Numbered from the stretch's first letter, positions 1 through 9,883 are shown. The stretch is 64,000 nucleotides of DNA from an uncultured Halobacteriovorax sp. (GCA_913061265.1 CAJXVS010000001.1:62001-126000), one strand, 5' to 3'. Program-made: numbers and translations. Notes: a model not told the origin generated them from the sequence alone.

Positions 1-249
1 CTTTAACTGACAAGAAAGTCTCTCTTTGGTTAGGTGAAAAACATTTCCTAAGAGCTGAATTTCTTCAAAGCCAGGAGGGTTTATATTATCTTCTCCAGAC
101 ATAATTTTGATCATGCAATCAGAGCATGAACCGTTCCCTCCACAGCTTGAGCGTACATAGATTTCTTCCTCACGGAGTCTCTCTAGGACAGGCTTATCTT
201 CTGAGATTTCTAAAACTGTACCCATTGGGTGTAATATTAACTTTGCCAT
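1..249 (-). CDS. [2Fe-2S] ferredoxin, partial (runs off left edge)
   Basis: Small electron carrier, probably cytoplasmic. Reading in reverse from an ATG at 249 the frame stays open to base 1, giving 83 visible codons without a stop. The protein has CGGNGSCSDC followed about 35 residues later by SCQLK. This is the C-x5-C-x2-C...C cluster-binding pattern of plant/adrenodoxin-type [2Fe-2S] ferredoxins. The start codon directly follows the TAG of the upstream gene with no spacer, so translation is probably coupled. The C-terminal end is outside the window, so a fusion to another domain cannot be excluded. The redox partner is not evident. Confidence 0.8.
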   Translation of the reverse strand, partial: MAKLILHPMGTVLEISEDKPVLERLREEEIYVRSSCGGNGSCSDCMIKIMSGEDNINPPGFEEIQLLGNVFHLTKERLSCQLK

Positions 250-534
250 CTATACGTACTTTTGTAGTTTTCTCTCGACTGTCTCAAGAACTTTGCCTTT
301 AAAGGCCCTTAGTAATAAACCAAACTCAGAAGAAAGCTCTACTCCATCATCTTTAAAGTTAAGAGCTAGTTTAAAACCCTTTCCCTTCGCAACGATAGTT
401 CCAGCGGCCTTATCTGTTTGAACGTCTGCTTTAACATTGAACTTGGCTATATACTCTTCAGTAATCTGAGCACAGGCCACATCAAAGGCTTCATCTTTAG
501 TAGTAACATTTGAATAAGGTACTTTTAAATCCAT
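250..534 (-). CDS. PHA-system-like small protein (PHA_gran_rgn-like)
   Basis: A 94-residue soluble protein with alternating strand and helix segments, ending in a basic helix (VERKLQKYV). Its length, the AKGKGFKLAL segment, and the pattern of a beta-rich middle followed by a C-terminal helix resemble the small putative polyhydroxyalkanoic acid system protein family (about 90 aa). No PHA synthase or phasin gene is nearby, so a granule role is not supported by context. Its ATG overlaps the dut TAA in a TAATG junction, and the ferredoxin start abuts its own stop, so dut, this gene and the ferredoxin look translationally coupled. The family call rests on my reading of a short sequence. Confidence 0.5.
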   Translation of the reverse strand: MDLKVPYSNVTTKDEAFDVACAQITEEYIAKFNVKADVQTDKAAGTIVAKGKGFKLALNFKDDGVELSSEFGLLLRAFKGKVLETVERKLQKYV

Positions 535-992
535 TATTTTTTTCCTGTACTTCCAAAACCACCAGCACCACGGTTAGTATCTCCAAGCGCATCTGCTACT
601 TCGTAGCTTGCTTGAATCACTGGGGCCAAGACTAGTTGGGCCACTCGTTCACCATGGTTGATAACTTCATCCTTACTTCCAAGGTTTCCAAGAATGACCT
701 TAACCTCTCCTCTATAATCACAATCGATTGTTCCAGGAGAATTACAAACCATAAGGCCTGTCTTAAAAGACAGACCAGATCTTGGGCGCACTTGAATCTC
801 ATAACCAAAAGGAATTTCCATCGCAAGCCCAGTAGGAACAAGTGTGCGTTCCCCAGGCTTGATAGTGATGGATTCCCCAGGACCTATCGAGGCGCGAACA
901 TCAGCTCCGGCCGCCCCAGTAGTTTCATAAGCAGGAAGCGCTAGCTCCCTGTCATAATTTTCTAAGAGTTTTACTTTTACGCTAACACTCAT
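534..992 (-). CDS. dut: dUTP diphosphatase
   Basis: Hydrolyses dUTP to dUMP and pyrophosphate, keeping uracil out of DNA and providing dUMP for thymidylate synthesis. All five trimeric dUTPase motifs are visible: AAGADVRA (1), PRSGLSF (2), [11 protein letters not shown] (3), [11 protein letters not shown] (4) and the glycine-rich C-terminal arm [11 protein letters not shown] (5), which closes over the active site. The 152-residue length is normal. The gene starts 2 bp after the pnp stop and its own stop overlaps the next start by one base, so it belongs to a pnp-dut-small protein-ferredoxin transcription unit. The motifs are complete and the call is firm. Confidence 0.97.
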   Translation of the reverse strand: MSVSVKVKLLENYDRELALPAYETTGAAGADVRASIGPGESITIKPGERTLVPTGLAMEIPFGYEIQVRPRSGLSFKTGLMVCNSPGTIDCDYRGEVKVILGNLGSKDEVINHGERVAQLVLAPVIQASYEVADALGDTNRGAGGFGSTGKK

Positions 993-994
993 AT

Positions 995-3124
995 TTACTT
1001 ACTCTTTTTTGCTAGAGGAGCTGCAGCTTTCGCTGAAAGCTTAATTCTACCCATACGATCGATCTCGATAACTTTAACCTTGATCTTGTCGCCTTCAGAA
1101 ACATACTCATTAGGATCAGAAACTCTTTCATCAGAAAGCTCAGAGACGTGAACAAGACCAGAGATTCCTTGAGCGATATCAGCAAAGGCACCGTATTCTT
1201 TAATTGTTCTGACAACTGCTTCGTACTCAGTACCAACGGCTGGTCCTTCAAGTTGAAGTTGAACAAGAGAGATACACTCAGCGATCTTGTCTTTATCAAT
1301 ACCAAGAACACGAACAGTTCCGTCTTCTTCGATATCAAGGTTAACATCAAAAGATTCTTGAATAGCTTTGATGTTTTTCCCACCAGGACCAATAAGACCA
1401 CCGATCTGATCAGGCTTGATTTTGAAAGATTCAATTCTTGGAACGCCGTCTTTAAGTTCTTCTCTGTGAGTTGTAATAGTTTTTTCCATCTCACCAAGAA
1501 TATGATTACGACCTTCTTTTGCTTGATTCATTGCTTTTTCAACGATCTCACGAGTAAGACCTTGAATCTTAATATCCATTTGAAGTGCTGAGATACCGTC
1601 TTTAGTACCAGCTACTTTAAAGTCCATGTCTCCTAGGTGATCTTCATCTCCTAAAATATCTGTAAGGATCTTAAAACGAGTTCCATCAGTGATAAGACCC
1701 ATTGCAATTCCTGCTACTGGACTCTTGATTGGAACACCAGCATCTTGAAGTGCCATAGACCCAGAACAAACAGAACCCATTGAAGAAGAACCGTTAGATT
1801 CTAAAACTTCACAAACAAGTCTCGTTGTATAAGGAAATTCTTCTTTAGATGGCATAACTGATTTGATTGCTCTTTCAGCTAAGTTCCCGTGACCTAGTTC
1901 ACGACGACCAACACCTCTAACTCCACGAGCTTCACCTACTGAGTAAGGAGGAAAGTTATAATGTAGATAGAAGTTAGCGTATGAAAGACCGTCGATTCTG
2001 TCGGCCATTTGCTCACCTTTTGATCCACCGATTGTAGCTGTTGCTAGAACCTGTGTTTCCCCTCTAGTAAAAAGAGAAGAGCCATGTGGGCTTTGAAGGA
2101 TATTTGTCTCTGTTTCGATTTGACGAACTTGATCAAGACCACGACCAGCAATACGCTTATCTTCGTCAAGAATATCTGCTCTCATCATTTCATAAAGAAG
2201 CTCATCGACTGCTTTATAAGATTCTTTTCCAGCAGAGTCTCCGTCAGCGAGTCCCCATGCTGCCATGTCTGATGCCATTGCTTCTTTAACTTTTGCTTCA
2301 AGGCCCTTAACAGCTTTTTGTCTGTCCATCTTGTCATCAATTCCAAGAAGTGAACGGGCATCAGTTGTAAAATCAGCTTTTACTTTTGCCATCATTGTTT
2401 CGTTAGCAGCACTAGAGATGAATTCTCTCTTTGTCTTACCAACTTCAGCTTGCATAGTAGCGAAGAGTTTAACCATTTCTTTACACTGATCATGTCCGTA
2501 GAAGATAGCTTCTAGAACTTCTGGCTCAGGAACGATATTGGCTTCACCCTCAACCATTAGAATCGCGTCTGATGAACCAGCAACGATGATTTCAAGATCT
2601 GATTTTTCCCATTCTTCGTGGATTGGGTTGATACAAAGCTTCCCGTCAATACGTCCAACCTTACAAGTAGCGATTGGTCCTGCGAAAGGAATATCTGAAA
2701 TAGTAAGAGCGGCTGACGAACCAAGAGCAGCTAAGATCTCAGGATCTCCGCCTTCTGCGTCGTAAGACATAACTGTACATGAAACAACTGTTTCGAACAT
2801 ATAACCGTTAGGAAATAGTGGACGAAGAGGACGATCGATTAAACGAGCGTTAAGTGTTTCTTTAGTTGAAGGACGACCTTCTCTCTTAAGAAAACCACCT
2901 AGGAATTTCCCGGCAGCGTAGAATTTTTCTGTGTACTCAACTAAAAGAGGAAAGAAATCCATTCCTTCTTTCATAGCGCTTGCACTACATACTGTTGTTA
3001 AAACTTGTGTTCCACCACAAGAAACTAATACTGAACCATCAGCTTGTTTTGCTAAACGGTTAGTTTCAATTGTGATTTCTTTTCCACCCCAATTGATGGA
3101 ATAAACTTTTTTGTTTTCGTTCAT
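995..3124 (-). CDS. pnp: polynucleotide phosphorylase
   Basis: 3'-5' phosphorolytic exoribonuclease of mRNA decay, usually trimeric and often bound to RNase E. The 709 residues show the standard order: RNase PH domain 1 (about 10-215), an all-helical linker, RNase PH domain 2 (about 320-540), a KH domain with the [10 protein letters not shown] loop (about 560-620) and a C-terminal S1 domain ([21 protein letters not shown], about 630-695). A good ribosome binding site, GGAGAAGTAA, precedes the ATG. It follows rpsO after a strong hairpin terminator, the classic rpsO-pnp arrangement, so expression probably comes from read-through plus its own promoter in the 255-bp gap. Confidence 0.98.
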   Translation of the reverse strand: MNENKKVYSINWGGKEITIETNRLAKQADGSVLVSCGGTQVLTTVCSASAMKEGMDFFPLLVEYTEKFYAAGKFLGGFLKREGRPSTKETLNARLIDRPLRPLFPNGYMFETVVSCTVMSYDAEGGDPEILAALGSSAALTISDIPFAGPIATCKVGRIDGKLCINPIHEEWEKSDLEIIVAGSSDAILMVEGEANIVPEPEVLEAIFYGHDQCKEMVKLFATMQAEVGKTKREFISSAANETMMAKVKADFTTDARSLLGIDDKMDRQKAVKGLEAKVKEAMASDMAAWGLADGDSAGKESYKAVDELLYEMMRADILDEDKRIAGRGLDQVRQIETETNILQSPHGSSLFTRGETQVLATATIGGSKGEQMADRIDGLSYANFYLHYNFPPYSVGEARGVRGVGRRELGHGNLAERAIKSVMPSKEEFPYTTRLVCEVLESNGSSSMGSVCSGSMALQDAGVPIKSPVAGIAMGLITDGTRFKILTDILGDEDHLGDMDFKVAGTKDGISALQMDIKIQGLTREIVEKAMNQAKEGRNHILGEMEKTITTHREELKDGVPRIESFKIKPDQIGGLIGPGGKNIKAIQESFDVNLDIEEDGTVRVLGIDKDKIAECISLVQLQLEGPAVGTEYEAVVRTIKEYGAFADIAQGISGLVHVSELSDERVSDPNEYVSEGDKIKVKVIEIDRMGRIKLSAKAAAPLAKKSK

Positions 3125-3333
3125 TTACTTCTCCATGCAGGCCCACTAATCCCTTGGTCTGCGATTTTATATAAAAATGTTAATTTGAAAGGTTGATTGT
3201 CGGATCAGATTATGGAATCCAAAGAATATTTCAAGATCATAACGGGTTTGGGGTGGGTTAAACACGGGTAAAATCTTCAAACATTCCCTACATTCCAGTG
3301 ACTCTCGTCCCTTCATACTTGTAAATTATATCT

Positions 3334-3366
3334 AAAAACGAAGGGGAAGCAATAGCCTCCCCTTCG
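3334..3366 (-). terminator. Rho-independent terminator between rpsO and pnp
   Basis: On the minus strand a 9-bp perfect stem (CGAAGGGGA with TCCCCTTCG) and a 10-nt loop are followed by TTTTT. It lies 13 bp downstream of the rpsO stop and upstream of pnp, as in other rpsO-pnp loci where partial termination sets the ratio of the two products. In the remaining 209 bp to the pnp start I saw only AT-rich sequence with a TATATAAAAT stretch that could be part of a pnp promoter. Confidence 0.85.
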
Positions 3367-3379
3367 GTAATATTTTAAA

Positions 3380-3658
3380 TTATTTTCTTAGTCCAAGATC
3401 AGCAATAAGCCCTTTGTAGCTGGCTTCGTTCTTTCTCTGTAGGTATCTAAGAAGTGACTTACGTGAACCAATCATCTTAAGAAGACCACGGTTTGAATGG
3501 TAGTCATGGATATGCTTACCAAAGTGTTCTTTAAGTTCATTAATTCTGTGAGTAAGGATGGCAACTTGAACAGCTGGACAACCAGTGTCTTTTTCGCCTG
3601 CTCCGTACTTTACTCCATAAGTTTTTGTAAGATCTGCTTTGATTGATGATGCTAACAT
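3380..3658 (-). CDS. rpsO: 30S ribosomal protein S15
   Basis: Primary 16S rRNA-binding protein of the small-subunit platform. The 92-residue length and the family signatures are clear: GSPAVQVAI-like (here [14 protein letters not shown]), [19 protein letters not shown] and [12 protein letters not shown]-like AAAGGA lies upstream of the ATG. It is followed by a strong terminator and then pnp. S15 often represses its own mRNA through a leader structure; the 73-bp leader to rpoH is available for that, but I cannot verify a fold. A weak AT-flanked hairpin (AGC/GCT then T-run) in that leader might end rpoH transcription. Confidence 0.98.
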   Translation of the reverse strand: MLASSIKADLTKTYGVKYGAGEKDTGCPAVQVAILTHRINELKEHFGKHIHDYHSNRGLLKMIGSRKSLLRYLQRKNEASYKGLIADLGLRK

Positions 3659-3731
3659 AATTAGTTCCTTTACTTGCCCTACCCTCAGACGGATCCAAAA
3701 AGCGGGTGCTATTTCTAATAATTTGAGGAAT

Positions 3732-4691
3732 TTAGCGAATAAAATCAGACATGTAAACTTTTAAGTGATCAAGGAGACGGGCCTCTATCTGCCTAATCCT
3801 CTCCCTAGAGACACCATATTCATCAGCAATAGATTGAAGTGAAGGAGGAACCTCAGTAAGTAGTCGTTTTTTAAAGATTTCCTTATCCCTGTCCTTTAAA
3901 CCTTCTATAAAGGTGTCCAAGTTTTCTTTAAGAATCTCGACTCCCTGCCTATCAGAAACTTCTTCTTCTATACTTGGTGCGTCATAGGGAATAAAGTCTG
4001 CAATAGTGGATTTTCCTGACGCGTCGTTCGAAACAGGGGTGTCTATGCTCAGCTCGGAATTCTCAGGGGCCAGGCGCTTATCCATCAGGGCCACTGACTT
4101 TTCACTAACACCTAGGTTCTCAGCTATTGTTTTATTGTCAGGCTTGATCCCCATATTATCGAGACGATCTTTCTCTTTCATTAAGTTATAGAAAAGTTTC
4201 TTTTGCTCATTGGTCGTTCCAATCTTTACCAATCTAAAGTTATCTAAGATGAACTTAAGGATATAAGACTTTATCCACCAACTTGCGTAATAACTAAGCT
4301 TCGCCCCTTTTTCAGGGTTGTACTTAGAGACGGCCTTCATAAGGCCTATATTACCTTCTTGAATAAGGTCCATAACGTTTTGATGAGCTGACCTATATTC
4401 CATAGCAATCTTAACAACGAGCCTTAGATTGGCGGCCACAAGCTTCTTGGCGACTTCAATTTCACCGGTCTCAACGAGTTGCTTTGTTAGTTCACGCTCT
4501 TGTTCGATAGTGAGGAGGTCAACCTTTCCGATCTCTTTTATGTAAAGTGACAAAGGGTCTCCCGACTTAGGAGAATAAGGAGTGATATCCTTTGACGAGA
4601 TCTCAGCAGGTAAGTTCTTTTCATAAGGAACCAGAGAATTATCTAATTCTTCTGCCTCAATAATAATGTCATCATCTTTTTTATCACTCAT
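3732..4691 (-). CDS. rpoH: RNA polymerase sigma-32 type factor
   Basis: Alternative sigma factor of the sigma-70 family, heat-shock class. The 319 residues contain region 2 ([38 protein letters not shown]), a linker with [15 protein letters not shown] matching the RpoH box (QRKLFFNLR) that marks this class, and region 4 with the helix-turn-helix [18 protein letters not shown]. The acidic N-terminal 40 residues replace region 1.1. No convincing Shine-Dalgarno precedes the ATG; instead a promoter-like pair sits so close that the transcript could begin at the start codon. Expected targets are chaperone and protease genes. RpoD itself is less likely because region 1.1 and the large non-conserved region are absent. 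Confidence 0.9.
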   Translation of the reverse strand: MSDKKDDDIIIEAEELDNSLVPYEKNLPAEISSKDITPYSPKSGDPLSLYIKEIGKVDLLTIEQERELTKQLVETGEIEVAKKLVAANLRLVVKIAMEYRSAHQNVMDLIQEGNIGLMKAVSKYNPEKGAKLSYYASWWIKSYILKFILDNFRLVKIGTTNEQKKLFYNLMKEKDRLDNMGIKPDNKTIAENLGVSEKSVALMDKRLAPENSELSIDTPVSNDASGKSTIADFIPYDAPSIEEEVSDRQGVEILKENLDTFIEGLKDRDKEIFKKRLLTEVPPSLQSIADEYGVSRERIRQIEARLLDHLKVYMSDFIR

Positions 4692-4697
4692 AGATAA

Positions 4698-4727
4698 CTA
4701 ATATGGGAGCTAGTAGGAATTGGTCAA
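4698..4727 (-). promoter_or_regulatory. putative promoter of rpoH (possible leaderless start)
   Basis: Minus strand TTGACC, an 18-nt spacer, then TATTAG. Counting 7 nt beyond the -10 box reaches the A of the rpoH ATG. No GGAG-like sequence lies between the -10 box and the start codon. The match is good at -35 (5/6) and moderate at -10 (4/6). Confidence 0.45.
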
Positions 4728-4732
4728 GGGCC

Positions 4733-6451
4733 CTATTGTTTTAAATTAGCACTCTCTTCACGGCGCTTCTTAAGGTCCTTAAAGTATTCATCATCTCGAA
4801 CACTATTTTGTTTAACTTGATACTGATACCTAATATAGCGCAGAGCAAGAGGAGCAAAATTCAACTTCACAGGAATTGTGGCTAAGCCTTGTTCACCCTT
4901 AAAGGGTAGACCGTTATAGAGAACTAATTGTTCTAAGAGTTCCACAACAATTATTTTCTCGAGGTCCCCTTTCCATGGAGGAAGTCTAAATTTACTTCTA
5001 GCTTTTTGAACACTATCAGTAATTTCCATTTTAAACCTATCAACAATTTTCTTTTTCTTTTCTTTTTCTAAAGGAGAAATTCCATTCCACTCTTCTCTTG
5101 CCCACTTTAAAAAAGTCTTCGAGATCTTTAGATCAAAGTAACTGCTTATCTTACCTACCTTTTGATTAGCCCTGTCGAACTCTCCAAGGTTTACATCAAA
5201 ATGGACTGAGAATTTTTCTTCTACGTTCTTATAATATAAACCTCTATCAACAAGCTCTATCGTTAGGGGTTCCTCATAATAAAGATCTTTTGTATAATTA
5301 TTCGTCTGCCTCTCTGACCATCGGTCCCAGTTCCTATCTAAGGAGAGCCTTAGGAAGTCTTTAGCTTCGTTAAATGTTTCTGATCTTAAAAAGAAATCGG
5401 GAACACCTGTTACTTGACTAATAAACGAAGAGACCACAAGATTTTCTTCATCAAAACTAATCTTCTTGATCCATTCTTTAATCTTTGGTTCTTGATCTTT
5501 TGAGGTATAGTCGTAATCCCTTACTTCTTCACAATAGAGCCTGTTTAAATCTTCTTTAATTGACTTTGTTCCAGCACCTCTTGGGAATTCGCGAAGCATA
5601 GTTCTCTGATCCGTTTTTCTACAAATCATATTCTGACAAAGTACCTTAACAGTTCCTTGGTCTTCGTTGATGACGACCTTATTCTCTATGGGTCTCCACT
5701 CAAGTTTTTGTCCGGTCAGCTGTCTTGCAATAAAGCTAAAAATGACTGGGTGTCTTAGAAGAGGTACTAACAACCTAACATTATCTGTATCTCCTCCCCA
5801 TGAGCAAAAGGTCTTAAAAAGTTTGATGGTTTGAGCAAACTCTTGTTTCATTACTCTTTCTTTTGAAGTGATTTTATTTATTTTTTGTGGAAAAAGAGGA
5901 TCCCCTTCTACTGACGCTAAGTTATAATCATTTTTCTTAGTGAACTTAATCATCCAGTTCTTTTTTAATTGGGAAATACTAATTAAACTTAAGTTTTGTG
6001 AGCACCAATTTCCAATTAAGTTATCCCCTAATTTCTTATACTCCTCTTCGCTAAACTCGAAGTGATTCGCATATTTAGGCATGGCCCTAATGGCTGCATC
6101 AAGACCAATATATTGAAGCGTAGCAATTAAGGACCTCACCACTTTTCTTCTATCCCAATCTACGGAATATTGAACCTTAGGTTTTACTTTGCAAAAATTC
6201 TTTAAGTTTTGCCCTTCTTCAAAAAAGCCTCTGTATAGGGCCAATTTTCTTCTGTGCTCAAAGTCTTTAGACCCAACTTCAGTTGAACTTCTTACAGTTG
6301 TAAAAATATATTCTATGGGATCTGTGATTCGGTCGCGGTATTGATCAGAGAAATCTCCTAGAAGAATACTCTCTAGTGGTACCAAAGCATAGGAGACCGG
6401 CATAAAGATGCTAATAGCTATAAAAAAAATGAATATTTTTTTAAGATTCAT
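4733..6451 (-). CDS. exported protein of unknown function
   Basis: A 572-residue protein I do not recognise. The start at the internal ATG is preferred because GGAAGG precedes it with good spacing and it opens directly into a signal peptide (MNLKKIFIFFIAISIF...VSYA); an upstream ATG at 6478 would add nine residues. The mature part is mixed charged, mostly helical by composition, with a Cys-containing middle (CQNMICRKT) and repeated basic/acidic clusters near the C-terminus (KEKKKKIVDRF). No membrane segment appears after the signal, so it is probably periplasmic. It sits 41 bp upstream of rpoH on the same strand and diverges from another exported protein with only 75 bp between the starts. 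Confidence 0.7.
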   Translation of the reverse strand: MNLKKIFIFFIAISIFMPVSYALVPLESILLGDFSDQYRDRITDPIEYIFTTVRSSTEVGSKDFEHRRKLALYRGFFEEGQNLKNFCKVKPKVQYSVDWDRRKVVRSLIATLQYIGLDAAIRAMPKYANHFEFSEEEYKKLGDNLIGNWCSQNLSLISISQLKKNWMIKFTKKNDYNLASVEGDPLFPQKINKITSKERVMKQEFAQTIKLFKTFCSWGGDTDNVRLLVPLLRHPVIFSFIARQLTGQKLEWRPIENKVVINEDQGTVKVLCQNMICRKTDQRTMLREFPRGAGTKSIKEDLNRLYCEEVRDYDYTSKDQEPKIKEWIKKISFDEENLVVSSFISQVTGVPDFFLRSETFNEAKDFLRLSLDRNWDRWSERQTNNYTKDLYYEEPLTIELVDRGLYYKNVEEKFSVHFDVNLGEFDRANQKVGKISSYFDLKISKTFLKWAREEWNGISPLEKEKKKKIVDRFKMEITDSVQKARSKFRLPPWKGDLEKIIVVELLEQLVLYNGLPFKGEQGLATIPVKLNFAPLALRYIRYQYQVKQNSVRDDEYFKDLKKRREESANLKQ

Positions 6452-6526
6452 TTTCCTTCCCTGGAAAAAAGTTCTCATTCATATACCCTGTCTTAAGTTA
6501 TCGGTATGGATTCCGAAAGGCTTTAC

Positions 6527-7939
6527 ATGATTACAATGACTTTGGTCAATATTTTCCTGTACGTTTCAGTCAACCTTTACGCTAGTACTGGTGAGGTGGA
6601 CTGGTCCGCCCTTAGTAGTGGGCAGATAGAAGAATACCTTCAACTTCAAGAGGCGAATAAACGCGGCAGTGACTTAGATAACCTAAAGACAGCAAAAGAC
6701 TTTCTAATCAATGGTAATACTAAGATGGCCAGGTTTCATCTAGAACAGATCAACTTGAAGAAGTCCCCTGTTAAGTTAATTAGAAATCGCTACATGTCAC
6801 TTATAGAGTTTATAGAGGGTAATTACAGACAAAGCCTTAAGCTGATAAGCTCAGGACGATATAATGATGAGAAATATTATAAAGAAGTCTGCATGCTTCG
6901 TGTTCTCAACAGAATGGCACTCCATACACTCGATCAAGATAGAGTAACTAAAAGAAAAGTAGATAAGCAATTTCTCGGTGAATACAGAAACTGCTCGGTT
7001 AATACTTTAGAGTATTCAAAAACTCAGCACTATTGGCTCGATACCATGAGCCGCTTTAAGACACGGAATAAGGAATACTTAAAAGGCAGTGAAATAGAGA
7101 ATGTCAGCTTTGCTATCTCTAGTTTAGATTTAACTAGAATCTGGTTAAAGCTGGGCCTCTACCTTAATAAAGAAGAGCTAGTTAAATCAAATATTAAGAC
7201 TCTCCCCGCTAAGATGTATCAGTCAAACTCTGTTCGAGAACTACTAGGTCTCATGTACTATAGGCTTGATGACTTAGAGAAGGCCAATGAGTTTGTAGAA
7301 GGAATAACTTCTCCTAATGCTGAGAATATTAAAGGTAATATTAGGCTAAAGAATAAAGAGTATGAACTTGCCTTTGGTCATTTTAAAGTTGCCCTTCTTA
7401 AAAAAGAAAACAGCATCAATGCTCTTGAGAGGGCCATCCCACTGGCATGGTTATTAGGTCAATGGGAAGAAGGGATAAAGCTTCTCAGTAGGTTCATAAA
7501 GCCAGGTCAGGACGAGAGAAAGAAGCTTGCTCTTAATACTGCTTTTAAGATTAAGATTGAAGATTATAAAAAAGCGGAAGAACAACTTGTTGTCATTGAA
7601 AGACTTTTTAAAAGACAAGTTCCACAAGAAGTCGAGATCATGAAGTCCTATGTGGCCCTTCGAAGAAAGAAGATGAAGGATCTAGCAGAAAGTTCTAGCA
7701 TTGCCTGTAAACGCCATGACGGAGTCAATTGTTGGATTCAAATGCAAATGAGTATTTGGGAGAATTTAGGCTACACTATTGAGCGAGAAGAAAATATCTT
7801 CTCTGATGATGAACTAGATATCGAATCCTTAAAAGAAATGGCAGAGATCAGCCCATTAAAAGAATCTGTAATTATTGATCAAAAAGATATTGAAGAACTA
7901 GATTCACAAAAATTACAAATAGATCCAACTATACTCTAA
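6527..7939 (+). CDS. exported TPR-like repeat protein
   Basis: A 470-residue protein with a likely signal peptide (MITMTLVNIFLYVSVNLYAS). I chose this ATG because AAAGG lies 7 bp upstream; the in-frame ATG 21 bp earlier has no ribosome binding site. The rest is almost entirely alpha-helical with tetratricopeptide-like pairs, for example LLGLMYYRLDDLEKANEFVEG, NKEYELAFGHFKVALLKKE and IKIEDYKKAEEQLVVIER, spaced about 34-40 residues apart between about residues 230 and 400. Such proteins usually scaffold envelope complexes. The acidic C-terminal tail may be disordered. Its stop lies 1 bp from that of the convergent FecR-domain gene. Function unknown. Confidence 0.7.
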   Translation: MITMTLVNIFLYVSVNLYASTGEVDWSALSSGQIEEYLQLQEANKRGSDLDNLKTAKDFLINGNTKMARFHLEQINLKKSPVKLIRNRYMSLIEFIEGNYRQSLKLISSGRYNDEKYYKEVCMLRVLNRMALHTLDQDRVTKRKVDKQFLGEYRNCSVNTLEYSKTQHYWLDTMSRFKTRNKEYLKGSEIENVSFAISSLDLTRIWLKLGLYLNKEELVKSNIKTLPAKMYQSNSVRELLGLMYYRLDDLEKANEFVEGITSPNAENIKGNIRLKNKEYELAFGHFKVALLKKENSINALERAIPLAWLLGQWEEGIKLLSRFIKPGQDERKKLALNTAFKIKIEDYKKAEEQLVVIERLFKRQVPQEVEIMKSYVALRRKKMKDLAESSSIACKRHDGVNCWIQMQMSIWENLGYTIEREENIFSDDELDIESLKEMAEISPLKESVIIDQKDIEELDSQKLQIDPTIL

Positions 7940-7940
7940 T

Positions 7941-9818
7941 CTAAAAGAGATGCCCTACCCCAAACTTAAGACCAAACTTTGAAATTGAATTATCTGCATT
8001 AAAGCCAGTTGTACTCACAGATTGCTTTTGCTTCTGTATGCTTAGGCCTGTGTAAATAGTCCATCTCTTATTGATCCACCAGCGTGGTAGAAGATCAACT
8101 CCATACCCAAGGCCCGCACCAACTTTATGACTTCCACTTTCTTTTGGGATTGCGATGGTTAGATAAACCAGGCTATCTAAAGAAAAGCTTCCTGACTTGA
8201 TAAGATGCCCCTCTAACCCAAGTTTTAATTTAGGAATAGTCACTCTCTTTAAAAAGAGGCTACTTCCTGATGATTCAATATAGTGTTCTTGTTCAAGTAG
8301 TAATTCAGTTAAAAAGTTCCACCTTTTAGATAAATTGTAACGAACTCCTAAACCAAGTAAAACCCCATCTCTAGTGGGCTGGCCCACCTGTCCTTTTGAG
8401 CCTGTGTAATCAGTAGTCTTAAACCCAATACTAGTTAAGGGTTGCCAATTTGATTCAGAATTGTGACTCCACTTTATCATTAGGCTTTTAGCATTATCTG
8501 TATCAAACTCTCGTCCGCCTCCACCTGTCTCATTAGTACTGGTAAAAGTTTCGTTATATCCATACATTTCAATTTCTATAATATCTTTAGCTATCTTCTC
8601 AGTCTCAGACCAATTAGAGAAACCTGCATTCTTTACATTTTTAATATCATCGCCGGCCCATAATTTAGTTTTTGTAGCGTTGTTTAAGGAATCTGCTTGG
8701 GCCAAGAGAATTCGATTATCTCCTTTTGTGGAAGCAACAAAACCTTTTACAGCATCTAATTTTAAACCTCTTGGAGTCACATATTGACCTGTATCTTGAT
8801 CAATTGATCCAGAACCTTCTTTAGGAACATATACTTTTAGTTTTGAGTCAAAGAGAGAGTCGCTCTCAGGAGCAACATAAAGACCGGTATTTAAATCTAA
8901 GACACCACCTGATCTAGGGGCAAACTTCCCCGCTTTCTCGTCGAAGATTCCCTCTAAAGGTGCTTCTTGATCCGCTCCTTTAATAATGAGGTTCCTTTTT
9001 CCAATCTTTAATTTCTCAGATTTTACTTCTGATCTTCTTAACTTCTCCTTCATCTCTCCATTTTGATAAAGAGCATTTAATTGAACAGGAGAAATTTTTA
9101 CAGGAAGTGAAGCCCTTTTGATTGTATTAACAGTTCCAGAGTATTGACCTCTTTTAACAATAACGGCTTCGCTATTACCTAGTGCTTGATCCATACGGCC
9201 CTCAAGGTCGTAGGTCGGCCTAGACTCTACTACATCAATATCACCTGAAGCTGAGGTTTCAACCTTTTGATTCTTTAACTGCTTTCTTCTAATTTTTTTT
9301 AATCTTTTTAATTCCGCTGCAGGATCTTCTTCTACTTTGGCCATAGCAACCTCACCTTCATAGGCAAGGAGGGAGCTTACATTATTATCAGGGTTGTAAA
9401 CGGCCTGGAACTCAGTACCCCTTACGGCCATGGCAGCACTTCTGGTTTTTAGATAATACTTATGTTTTGTTTTTCCATCCGCTTTATTTACTTTAGAACG
9501 GATAGTTCCTTTAAGAAGATGAATAAAGCTAGTTCCGTCACTACGAGTCTCTAAGACTGAAACTTTAGATCTAGGCCCTACATTCATTGTTGTATTGTCT
9601 TTGAACTTTATCCTGATAAAACTCTTATCACCTGTTAAAAGACTAGAGTCTTGTCTAAGCTTATCACCAACTTTTACAGACCGAGCGATTTTAGCTCCTG
9701 GCTCTAACTGACTAACGTCCCCACGGATTTTTGTGACAGTGGCCACAAAGCCAGCTCCGTAAACAAGGGAAATAGTAGATATTGAAACTAATAAAAACTT
9801 AAGAAAAGTACTTCTCAT
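7941..9818 (-). CDS. FecR-domain outer-membrane protein with 16-residue repeats
   Basis: A 625-residue exported protein. Order: signal peptide (1-21, ending VYG/A), FecR domain (about 25-155, with VKVGDKLRQDSSLLTG, IRIKFKDNTTMNVGP and AMAVRGTEF), a basic linker, about five tandem imperfect 16-residue repeats around residues 288-366 (pattern G-x-x-D-x-x-T-G-x-Y-V-x-P), and a C-terminal region of alternating strands ending GVGHLF, as expected for an outer-membrane barrel. FecR domains commonly bind polysaccharide or peptidoglycan or sense surface signals. The barrel fusion suggests a surface or cell-wall anchoring role; this is inference. A sigma-70-like promoter lies upstream and the gene seems monocistronic. 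Confidence 0.8.
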   Translation of the reverse strand: MRSTFLKFLLVSISTISLVYGAGFVATVTKIRGDVSQLEPGAKIARSVKVGDKLRQDSSLLTGDKSFIRIKFKDNTTMNVGPRSKVSVLETRSDGTSFIHLLKGTIRSKVNKADGKTKHKYYLKTRSAAMAVRGTEFQAVYNPDNNVSSLLAYEGEVAMAKVEEDPAAELKRLKKIRRKQLKNQKVETSASGDIDVVESRPTYDLEGRMDQALGNSEAVIVKRGQYSGTVNTIKRASLPVKISPVQLNALYQNGEMKEKLRRSEVKSEKLKIGKRNLIIKGADQEAPLEGIFDEKAGKFAPRSGGVLDLNTGLYVAPESDSLFDSKLKVYVPKEGSGSIDQDTGQYVTPRGLKLDAVKGFVASTKGDNRILLAQADSLNNATKTKLWAGDDIKNVKNAGFSNWSETEKIAKDIIEIEMYGYNETFTSTNETGGGGREFDTDNAKSLMIKWSHNSESNWQPLTSIGFKTTDYTGSKGQVGQPTRDGVLLGLGVRYNLSKRWNFLTELLLEQEHYIESSGSSLFLKRVTIPKLKLGLEGHLIKSGSFSLDSLVYLTIAIPKESGSHKVGAGLGYGVDLLPRWWINKRWTIYTGLSIQKQKQSVSTTGFNADNSISKFGLKFGVGHLF

Positions 9819-9854
9819 TTTAGGTCGCCAATTTAATTATTTAACAATGGCTTA

Positions 9855-9883
9855 ATTTTCCTAAAAACTCTGTCTCGGGTCAA
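9855..9883 (-). promoter_or_regulatory. putative sigma-70 promoter of the FecR-domain gene
   Basis: Minus strand TTGACC, 17-nt spacer, GAAAAT (5/6 and 4/6 matches). It lies 37 bp upstream of the ATG in the only intergenic space before spoVR-like, giving a short leader. Confidence 0.45.

Noticed and set aside
1012-1497. A 161-codon minus-strand frame overlapping pnp
   Set aside because: It is in a different frame of the pnp KH/S1 region, and its composition is an artefact of that gene.
8720-8955. DNA-level tandem repeat in the FecR-domain gene
   Set aside because: The repeat is visible in the protein but the DNA copies have diverged, so it is not a recent DNA repeat.
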